DNA of 6,842 bases from Thermoplasmata archaeon (lineage in GTDB: Archaea; Thermoplasmatota; Penumbrarchaeia; Penumbrarchaeales; Penumbrarchaeaceae). A program made the translations under genes and the position numbers. Shown piece by piece: positions 1 through 5,187 of the stretch (positions are counted from its first letter, which is position 1; every line of letters starts with the position of its first letter). Under the pieces are notes generated by a model, which made no database searches, was not told the origin of the DNA, and worked only from the letters and a program-made list of their open reading frames with translations. The stretch spans positions 1 to 6,842 of the forward strand of contig JAGLEG010000355.1 of the NCBI GenBank assembly GCA_023145185.1, written 5' to 3'.

Positions 1-337
1 CTTCCTCTTCTTCAGAATCCTCGTCAACAGAGAAATCCTCTTCTACTTCCTCCTCCACCACCTCCTCTTCCTCGTCTATCTCTACTTCCTCGTCAACGAA
101 GAGTTCCTCATCTTCATGATCATCATCCACCGTTTCTGGATCGTCATTCTCCTCTCTCATGCTCAGAAGGTCGCTTGTCCGAAACTCCTTCTCGCATAGA
201 AAACATGACCAGGTTACAGGATCCTTTTTCCTCAGTGGGATCTTGCATCCAGGACACTTTGGACGATCGTCCTCTTCGGGCGGTTTCTGGGCCTCATCAT
301 CGGTTTCCCACCGCGATCTCATTGTGATGTGCCGCAT
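1..337 (-). CDS. Acidic zinc-ribbon protein, unrecognised; C-terminus beyond window
   Basis: The first 112 codons are present, open to the left edge with no stop, so the gene is incomplete. The start is ATG at 337, chosen because GGGAGGT lies 8 bases upstream (346-352); ATG at 322 is a second in-frame option without such a site. Residues 28-48 form a four-cysteine knuckle pair, CPGC (28-31) and CFLC (45-48) with 13 residues between, typical of a small zinc ribbon. From residue 61 on the chain is almost all acidic: 34 of 52 residues are Asp or Glu, with short hydrophobic breaks (LFV, VEI, EVV, DFSV). There is no signal peptide or membrane segment, so it is probably cytoplasmic. Zinc ribbons often bind nucleic acid or protein, and acidic tails often mimic DNA or bind basic proteins; either role here is inference. 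I do not recognise the family. It has its own promoter-like region and is probably not simply part of the uvrA unit. Confidence 0.75.
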   Translation of the reverse strand, partial: MRHITMRSRWETDDEAQKPPEEDDRPKCPGCKIPLRKKDPVTWSCFLCEKEFRTSDLLSMREENDDPETVDDDHEDEELFVDEEVEIDEEEEVVEEEVEEDFSVDEDSEEEE

Positions 338-345
338 ATCCTTCT

Positions 346-352
346 ACCTCCC
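346..352 (-). promoter_or_regulatory. Shine-Dalgarno site of the zinc-ribbon gene
   Basis: Read on the minus strand this is GGGAGGT, 8 bases before the ATG at 337. It is close to the full anti-Shine-Dalgarno complement and decides the choice of start over the in-frame ATG at 322. Confidence 0.75.
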
Positions 353-397
353 GGTTATCAAATTACCACGAAATCTACTCAGTTCCTTTTAGTATTG

Positions 398-415
398 ATT
401 TTTTATTAATTAAAC
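398..415 (-). promoter_or_regulatory. TATA-like box before the zinc-ribbon gene
   Basis: On the minus strand this reads as GTTTAATTAATAAAAAAT, the most AT-rich stretch of the 147-base gap between uvrA (stop at 485) and the zinc-ribbon start (337). It includes the 8-base palindrome TTAATTAA at 406-413. An archaeal TATA box centred near 404 would place the transcription start near 379, giving a leader of about 40 bases that contains the Shine-Dalgarno. This is inferred from composition and spacing only. The rest of the gap holds a GT-rich tract (451-480) and no gene that I can see. Confidence 0.4.
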
Positions 416-450
416 CCTTTTCCAACTTTTCCTGTAAGTGTAATCATAAT

Positions 451-480
451 CCACACGCACACCACAACACCAAACACATT
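451..480 (-). other. GT-rich tract just after the uvrA stop
   Basis: The 30 bases beginning 5 bases after the uvrA TGA are nearly all G and T on the transcribed-sense (minus) strand, with an A only at the two 5'-end bases and a single C. No stem-loop is visible in it. It could be part of a transcript-end signal, since archaeal termination depends on U-rich RNA, but its U runs are short (three at most), so terminator function is only a guess. Confidence 0.4.
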
Positions 481-484
481 GGGA

Positions 485-3304
485 TCAGATCACCTTTTTA
501 AGGTATCTACCCGTATGGCCTTTCCTACTTCTTGCGACCTTCTCCGGGGTCCCTGATACCACCACTTCACCGCCCTCATCGCCGCCCTCTGGGCCCAGAT
601 CGATGATCCAATCCGCGGTCTTGATCACGTCCAGGTTATGTTCAATGATGACCACTGTGTTTCCCTTGTCACGAAGCCTGAGCAACACCTTGAGCAGCTT
701 CTTCACATCATCGAAATGGAGCCCCGTTGTGGGTTCATCAAGAAGGTATATCGTTTTGCCCGTTGATCTCTTCGAGAGCTCGGTTGAAAGTTTAACCCGC
801 TGGGCCTCCCCACCTGACAGCGTTGTCGCAGGTTGACCAAGTTTGATATATCCAAGGCCCACCTCATTGAGCGTCTGGAGCTTGTTCCTGATAGCCGGTA
901 TATTCTGGAAAAAGGACAGTGCCGTTTCCACATCCATGTTCAACACGTCGGAGATGTTCTTTCCCTTGAAACGGACCTCAAGGGTGTCCCTGTTGTATCT
1001 CCTCTCCTTGCACACCTCGCATGGAATATATACATCGGGCAGGAAATGCATCTCCAGTTTGATGATGCCGTCTCCCTCGCAGTGGTCACACCTTCCCCCC
1101 TTCACATTGAAGGAAAATCTCCCTACCTTGTATCCCCTCTCCTTCGCCAGGACCACTTTTGAGAACAGCTCCCGGATCGGGGTGAATGCCCCGGTATATG
1201 TGGCCGGGTTGGACCTGGGCGTCCTCCCTATGGGGGATTGATCGATCACTATCACCTTGTCGATATCCTCGGCGCCCAACAGGCCATCATGGTCCCCCGA
1301 TATGACCCTGGACCCATAGACTCGACGCTTTAGCTCCTTGTACAATATCTCATCGACCAGGGTGGACTTCCCGGACCCTGACACGCCCGTGACGCAGGTG
1401 ATGGTGCCTATGGGGATCTTGACATCTATATCCTTCAGGTTATGCTGCCTTGCCCCCTTGACCATAATGTACTTACCACTCCCCTTGACCCTCTTACGCG
1501 GTGTCGGTATATGTGCCTCTCCAGACAGGTATTTGCCCGTTATCGACCTCTCCGATCGGCATATGTCATCCACACTTCCCTCCCCCACTATCTCCCCACC
1601 ATGGACCCCCGCCCCAGGCCCGAGATCGATGATGTGGTCAGATCTCCTGATAACCTCCTCATCGTGTTCAACGATGATGATGGTGTTGCCCAGGTCCCTC
1701 AATCTCTCAAGGGTGCCTATCAAACGGCGATTATCTCTCTGATGGAGTCCGATCGAGGGCTCGTCAAGTACATAGAGGACACCCACAAGGGAGGATCCTA
1801 TCTGGGTGGCAAGCTGGATCCTCTGAGCCTCACCGCCGGATAGGGTGCCAGTGTTCCTGTCAAGGGAGATATAATCCAGGCCCACATCCTTGAGAAAGGT
1901 CAATCTCCCCCTGATCTCCCTCAATACCAGGTTCGAGATAATCCTGTCCACCTCATTCAGGGACCCATGAAGGGAGTTGAAGAAATCAAGCGAGTCCCTT
2001 ATGGACATCCGGGTGACCTCATGTATATTGAGGCCCCCAACCGTTACAGAAAGAGATGCGGGCTTCAACCTTGCCCCACCGCAGGAGGGACAGGAGGTGG
2101 ATCTCATGAACTTCCTGTAGAATTCCCGCATTCCCTCGGATTGTGTCTGCTTGTACCTCCTTTTGATCGTTGGTATAATCCCCTCAAATGGTTTGCTTGA
2201 TCGGTACTGCGTGTCACCGGGTGGGCCCATGTACCAGGAGATGGTGTGTCTCGACCCATACAACACTGCACTCCTGGCCCCATCTGTCAGATCATGCCAC
2301 GGAACGTTCAAGGAGAAACCCACTTTGCGACCAAGTGTTTCAAGCATGCTGAGAGTGTAGCTTCCATCGAAATCAGACCTGAAGAGCGTTATCGCCCCAT
2401 CCGTTATGGACTTGCTCGCATCTGGTATCACCAGATCCTCGGAGACATCCAGTGTGAAACCCAGACCTGAACACTCCCTGCAAGCGCCGAAAGGGGAGTT
2501 GAAGGAGAACATCCTCGGCTCCAGGTCGGGTATCGATATGCCGTGAACCGGGCACGACATCCGCTCCGAGAAATATATCGGGTCCTCTCCAGCGGCCTCT
2601 ATCAGAAGTATGCCATCTGATAGTACGATGGCCTGTGATACGTCATCTGCAAGTTGGTCCCTGTGTGCGTTATCCGCATAGACCTTGTCCAGAACCACCG
2701 TGATATCATGTTTTCTGTTCCGATCCAGATCCGGCACCTTTTCGATCCGATACTCAACGCCATCCACACGAACGAGATGGTACCCTTTATTACGCAGGCT
2801 TTGCAGGGTGTCCACATGCGTTCCCTTCTTTCCGGCTATGACGGGGGCCAGGACCAGGACCTCCCTCCTCCCGGACCCCATGATCCTGTCGATTATCTGA
2901 TCCATCGACTGTTTCTCTATCTCCCTGGCGCATTCGGGGCAATGGGGTACCCCTATCCGGGCGTAGAGAAGCCTCAGGTGATCGTGGATCTCGGTGGTGG
3001 TTGAAACGGTGGACCTGGGATTCCGGGATGCCGAATGCTGCTGGATCGATATCGCGGGGGATAGCCCTTCTATCGAGTCCACATCGGGTTTATCCATGAC
3101 CCCCAGGAACTGGCGTGCGTAGGACGACAGGGATTCAATGAACCTCCTCTGCCCCTCCGCATATATCGTATCGAAGGCAAGAGATGATTTGCCAGACCCG
3201 GAAAGCCCCGTTACCACTACCAGTTTATCCCTTGGAATGTCCACATCAATGGAGTCCAGGTTGTGCTGCCTTGCACCTCGGATCGATATCATATCCTTTG
3301 CCAT
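485..3304 (-). CDS. uvrA: Excinuclease ABC subunit A (UvrA)
   Basis: UvrA is the damage-sensing ATPase of nucleotide excision repair; as a dimer it finds bulky lesions and loads UvrB. The gene is complete: 939 residues against about 940 in the family. Two ABC ATPase modules are present. The first has Walker A at 33-40 (GLSGSGKS), signature LSGGE at 488-492 and Walker B ending in Asp514-Glu515. The second has Walker A at 640-647 (GVSGSGKS), signature 829-833 and Asp856-Glu857. Switch histidines are at 547 and 889. Zinc-module cysteines are C251/H254/C275/C278, C405/C408 and C739/C742/C762/C765; the conserved GRTPRSNPATYTG lies at 693-705. The first zinc module has CPVH where E. coli has CPxC, so a histidine replaces one cysteine. 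The ATG at 3304 is chosen because the protein begins directly with the standard UvrA N-terminus. The ribosome site is weak (AGGCGGG ending 2 bases before ATG), so a short leader or leaderless start is possible. uvrA has its own TATA-like box and lies 192 bases after rocD. Confidence 0.98.
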   Translation of the reverse strand: MAKDMISIRGARQHNLDSIDVDIPRDKLVVVTGLSGSGKSSLAFDTIYAEGQRRFIESLSSYARQFLGVMDKPDVDSIEGLSPAISIQQHSASRNPRSTVSTTTEIHDHLRLLYARIGVPHCPECAREIEKQSMDQIIDRIMGSGRREVLVLAPVIAGKKGTHVDTLQSLRNKGYHLVRVDGVEYRIEKVPDLDRNRKHDITVVLDKVYADNAHRDQLADDVSQAIVLSDGILLIEAAGEDPIYFSERMSCPVHGISIPDLEPRMFSFNSPFGACRECSGLGFTLDVSEDLVIPDASKSITDGAITLFRSDFDGSYTLSMLETLGRKVGFSLNVPWHDLTDGARSAVLYGSRHTISWYMGPPGDTQYRSSKPFEGIIPTIKRRYKQTQSEGMREFYRKFMRSTSCPSCGGARLKPASLSVTVGGLNIHEVTRMSIRDSLDFFNSLHGSLNEVDRIISNLVLREIRGRLTFLKDVGLDYISLDRNTGTLSGGEAQRIQLATQIGSSLVGVLYVLDEPSIGLHQRDNRRLIGTLERLRDLGNTIIIVEHDEEVIRRSDHIIDLGPGAGVHGGEIVGEGSVDDICRSERSITGKYLSGEAHIPTPRKRVKGSGKYIMVKGARQHNLKDIDVKIPIGTITCVTGVSGSGKSTLVDEILYKELKRRVYGSRVISGDHDGLLGAEDIDKVIVIDQSPIGRTPRSNPATYTGAFTPIRELFSKVVLAKERGYKVGRFSFNVKGGRCDHCEGDGIIKLEMHFLPDVYIPCEVCKERRYNRDTLEVRFKGKNISDVLNMDVETALSFFQNIPAIRNKLQTLNEVGLGYIKLGQPATTLSGGEAQRVKLSTELSKRSTGKTIYLLDEPTTGLHFDDVKKLLKVLLRLRDKGNTVVIIEHNLDVIKTADWIIDLGPEGGDEGGEVVVSGTPEKVARSRKGHTGRYLKKVI

Positions 3305-3325
3305 ATCCCGCCTGCCATTCGAATA

Positions 3326-3342
3326 ATAAGCTTATAGATAAG
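3326..3342. repeat. Interleaved inverted element ATAAG-CTTAT-AG-ATAAG
   Basis: Three 5-base units adjoin: ATAAG (3326-3330), its reverse complement CTTAT (3331-3335), two spacer bases, and ATAAG again (3338-3342). Two overlapping dyads result: the perfect 10-base palindrome ATAAGCTTAT and the dyad CTTAT-AG-ATAAG. The element lies between the TATA-like box and the uvrA start, where a repressor could block initiation. The sequence is AT-rich, so chance symmetry is possible. It also contains CTTATAG, which could itself serve as a TATA box for a nearly leaderless uvrA mRNA. Confidence 0.5.
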
Positions 3343-3350
3343 TCATTCTC

Positions 3351-3358
3351 TATAAATG
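3351..3358 (-). promoter_or_regulatory. TATA-like box of uvrA
   Basis: On the minus strand this reads CATTTATA, preceded by AA and followed by GAGAA; TTTATA is close to the archaeal TATA consensus. It is centred about 50 bases before the uvrA ATG, so initiation about 25 bases downstream would fall near 3329, inside the symmetric element, with a leader of roughly 25 bases. If real, uvrA can be transcribed independently of uvrB and rocD. Based on motif and spacing only. Confidence 0.45.
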
Positions 3359-3371
3359 TTAGAGACAGCAC

Positions 3372-3408
3372 CCGGATGGGCGAAAGTAATGCGATCCATC
3401 CGGATCGC
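3372..3408. other. Two mutually exclusive stem-loops in the rocD-uvrA gap
   Basis: GCGATCC (3391-3397) and GGATCGC (3402-3408) form a perfect 7-bp stem with a 4-base loop. An overlapping alternative pairs CCGGATGG (3372-3379) with CCATCCGG (3396-3403), a perfect 8-bp stem with a 16-base loop. Both use 3396-3403, so only one can form at a time. On the minus strand the compact stem is followed by ATTACTTTCG, with a T run too short for a convincing terminator. The position is after rocD and before the uvrA TATA-like box, so on the uvrB-rocD transcript it would be a 3' tail or a read-through control point. Confidence 0.55.
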
Positions 3409-3426
3409 CAACATCGATGCATACGA

Positions 3427-3442
3427 CGGTCACCAAGGACCG
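3427..3442. other. Small stem-loop in the rocD-uvrA gap
   Basis: CGGTC (3427-3431) pairs with GACCG (3438-3442) across a 6-base loop. At 5 bp it would not be notable alone, but it sits between two stronger stem-loops. The 8-base palindrome CATCGATG (3412-3419) lies between it and the stem pair at 3372-3408. Confidence 0.35.
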
Positions 3443-3447
3443 CGCGT

Positions 3448-3477
3448 AGGTCTTCTACCACCGCAGTGGGAAGACCT
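3448..3477 (-). other. Strong stem-loop 19 bases after the rocD stop
   Basis: AGGTCTTC (3448-3455) pairs perfectly with GAAGACCT (3470-3477). Inside it CCAC (3458-3461) pairs with GTGG (3466-3469) around a 4-base loop, leaving TA (3456-3457) as a 2-base bulge. The result is a 12-bp stem with one small bulge, beginning 19 bases after the rocD TGA. It could stabilise the 3' end of the uvrB-DUF3783-rocD message or mark a processing point. There is no T run after it on the minus strand, so it does not look like a bacterial intrinsic terminator. Confidence 0.6.
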
Positions 3478-3496
3478 GGCCCAATATGTGGTGAGG

Positions 3497-4699
3497 TCAC
3501 TCCTCCAGAACAGCCCTGACCTGGTCAACCACCCAATCCAGATCCGCTTTTTCCACGGTAAGCGCTGGGGCAAACCGTATCGTGGTATCGTGCGTATCCT
3601 TTGCGAGAATTCCCCTGTCCTTCAGCTTGTAACAGTACTCCCGGGCCTTGCCGGCGCTCTCGAACAGCTCGATCGCAACGAGGAGTCCTCTCCCCCGGAC
3701 CTCTTTGATCCTGTCCGACCCTATCTCCCTGAGCCTTGACATGAAATATTCTCCAAGCTCACTGGCCCTGATGTCGAGCTCCTCATCCTCCAGTACGCCC
3801 AATGAGGCCATTGCAACGGCGGACCCTATCGGGTTTCCCCCAAATGTGGATCCGTGGGTTCCAGGCGTGAACACATCCATCAATTCGCCGTCTGCCAGGA
3901 TCCCTGAGACCGGATACAGCCCGCCTCCGAGAGCTTTTCCAACCAACAGCACGTCCGGCCTTGCATCCTCATACATCCAGCAGAACCTCTTTCCTGTCCT
4001 GCAAAATCCGGTCTGAACCTCATCAAGCAGAAGCAGGACATTGTTATCCGTGCATATCTGGCGGATGCCGCTCAGATATCCCTCCGATGGTACCTTCACT
4101 CCGGCCTCGCCCTGTATGGGTTCAACGAGGAATGCCGCGGTATTATCCGTTATTGCACCCTTCAGTGCATCCAGATCGTCAAATGGGATCATCTTGAACC
4201 CGGGGGTGGCGGGGCCAAAGCCCTCGTAGGCATCCGGGTCCGAGGAGAAACCCACTATCGTCGTGGTCCTGCCGTGGAAATTATCACTGCAGACTATGAT
4301 CTCGGCCTTGTCCTTCGGTATCCCCTTCACCTCGTAACCCCACTTTCTGGCAAGCTTGATGCCCGTCTCGACGGCCTCTGCCCCTGTGTTCATCGGAAGG
4401 GCCTTCTCGAAACCGCAGAACCGGGTGAGCTTTTTCAGAAATTCACCCATAACGTCATTGTGAAATGCCCTGCTGGTGAGGTCCAACCTGTCCACCTGGT
4501 CCTTCATGGCTTTTACAATATGAGGGTGACGATGTCCCTGGTTCACTGCCGAATAGGCTGAAAGGCAGTCCAAATACTTCTTTCCCTCAACATCCCAGAC
4601 CCAGGGCCCTTCCGCCCGGGAGATCACCACCGGTATTGGGTGGTAATTATGGGCGCCGAACCTGTTATCCATCTCAATGATCTCATCTGTCCTGCTCAA
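3497..4699 (-). CDS. rocD: Ornithine--oxo-acid aminotransferase (RocD/OAT)
   Basis: This PLP enzyme of aminotransferase class III transfers the delta-amino group of L-ornithine to 2-oxoglutarate, giving glutamate 5-semialdehyde and glutamate, and links arginine/ornithine to proline and glutamate in the cytoplasm. It has 400 residues, the usual RocD length, and closely resembles Bacillus RocD as I recall it. The PLP lysine is K255 in VGKALGGG; D226 lies in DEVQTG, and T105-G106-A107 contact the phosphate. Ornithine-specific features are NYHP (18-21), SAYSAVNQGHRHP (47-59) with Y49, R144 in NFHGR, E198 in EPIQGEAG, and R375 in THDTTIRFAP; these argue against acetylornithine aminotransferase. 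The start is TTG at 4699: a TAA lies two codons upstream, GGAGGG sits 7 bases before it, and residues 1-9 match the RocD N-terminus (DEII), whereas the first ATG is residue 10. It begins 80 bases after the DUF3783 stop; AAATCTAATTA (about 4749-4759) is a weak TATA candidate, so it may be co-transcribed or separately driven. Confidence 0.95.
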   Translation of the reverse strand: MSRTDEIIEMDNRFGAHNYHPIPVVISRAEGPWVWDVEGKKYLDCLSAYSAVNQGHRHPHIVKAMKDQVDRLDLTSRAFHNDVMGEFLKKLTRFCGFEKALPMNTGAEAVETGIKLARKWGYEVKGIPKDKAEIIVCSDNFHGRTTTIVGFSSDPDAYEGFGPATPGFKMIPFDDLDALKGAITDNTAAFLVEPIQGEAGVKVPSEGYLSGIRQICTDNNVLLLLDEVQTGFCRTGKRFCWMYEDARPDVLLVGKALGGGLYPVSGILADGELMDVFTPGTHGSTFGGNPIGSAVAMASLGVLEDEELDIRASELGEYFMSRLREIGSDRIKEVRGRGLLVAIELFESAGKAREYCYKLKDRGILAKDTHDTTIRFAPALTVEKADLDWVVDQVRAVLEE

Positions 4700-4706
4700 T
4701 GTTTAT

Positions 4707-4712
4707 CCCTCC
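4707..4712 (-). promoter_or_regulatory. Shine-Dalgarno site for the TTG start of rocD
   Basis: Read on the minus strand this is GGAGGG, 7 bases before TTG at 4699. With the in-frame TAA just upstream it fixes TTG as the start. The strong site probably compensates for the weak start codon. Confidence 0.75.
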
Positions 4713-4779
4713 GATAGATCGATCGTAATGCCCGTATCCCATCAGGGTAATTAGATTTTGTCAAGGACTCATGCTATGG

Positions 4780-5187
4780 TCATTCGGGACCCTTCCCATT
4801 GGACCTTCGCTCCCTCATCTTCTTGAAATAGGCCTCTTCCTCCCGAAGGTCTGCAACGAGCTGTGAGATGGTCCAATCCGCGTTCGTCGGGGTGAGGGTT
4901 GTGAATATCGGCCTTGTGATCCCCTCATCCCCGGGAAAGCCTCGAAGCGTATCCTTGATCTGCTGATCGGTAAAACCCAGCAACATTGCAAAGCACACCT
5001 CACCCTCCACGAACATGCCTTTCTCGTGATCCTCCAATATCCCCCCCACCTTCTCCTCCTCCCTTCCGGAAGCGGACATCAGGATCACCCTACCTCCCAG
5101 CAGATCCGACAAACTCTCCCTGATGGTCATTGCGTGTTCCTCTGAATACCCGTACAACATCAAACCCAGTGGCTCTTCCTGCATCAT
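4780..5187 (-). CDS. DUF3783-type protein, translationally coupled to uvrB
   Basis: This protein has 135 residues and unknown function. The C-terminal half (about 66-116) fits DUF3783: hydrophobic start, GFTDQQI, a variable loop, then FTTLTPTNADWTISQLVADL (95-114), with the family's hallmark TPTN-x-W. The N-terminal half (about 8-54) looks like a diverged second copy: GYSEE at 13-17 answers GFTDQ at 71-75, and RVILMS at 33-38 answers RPIFTT at 92-97, a period of 58-59 residues. The tail from 116 is charged and helical. No membrane segment, signal or metal site is visible. Two adjacent ATGs (5187 and 5184) are possible. The uvrB TGA (5186-5184) overlaps both, and GGAG at 5196-5193 is 5 bases from the first and 8 from the second; the second fits the 7-8-base spacing of the other genes and would give 134 residues. 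The overlap implies a shared mRNA and coupled translation with uvrB. A role in repair is inference from position only. Confidence 0.85.
   Translation of the reverse strand: MMQEEPLGLMLYGYSEEHAMTIRESLSDLLGGRVILMSASGREEEKVGGILEDHEKGMFVEGEVCFAMLLGFTDQQIKDTLRGFPGDEGITRPIFTTLTPTNADWTISQLVADLREEEAYFKKMRERRSNGKGPE

Noticed and set aside
1..110. Pyrimidine-rich plus strand as a repeat array or triplex-forming element
   Set aside because: It is fully explained by GAA/GAG/GAT/GAC codons of the acidic tail; the units are irregular and no fixed period was found.
159..392. Plus-strand 77-codon frame opposite the zinc-ribbon gene
   Set aside because: The minus-strand gene has a strong ribosome site and a clear zinc ribbon. 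The plus frame is Ser/Phe-rich antisense translation.
3246..3500. Minus-strand frame of 84 codons across the rocD-uvrA gap
   Set aside because: It begins at a GTG at the very end of rocD, overlaps the start of uvrA in another frame, and crosses the strong stem-loops. No coding signal was seen.
3356..3739. Plus-strand frame starting at an ATG in the rocD-uvrA gap
   Set aside because: Most of it is antisense to the 3' end of rocD, there is no Shine-Dalgarno before its ATG, and the product resembles nothing I know. The gap is better explained by stem-loops and the uvrA promoter.
4700..4779. Short palindromes (GATCGATC at 4717-4724, CCC-ATCA-GGG near 4738-4747) before rocD
   Set aside because: Stems of 3-4 bp are expected by chance, and they do not line up convincingly with the ribosome site or a terminator.
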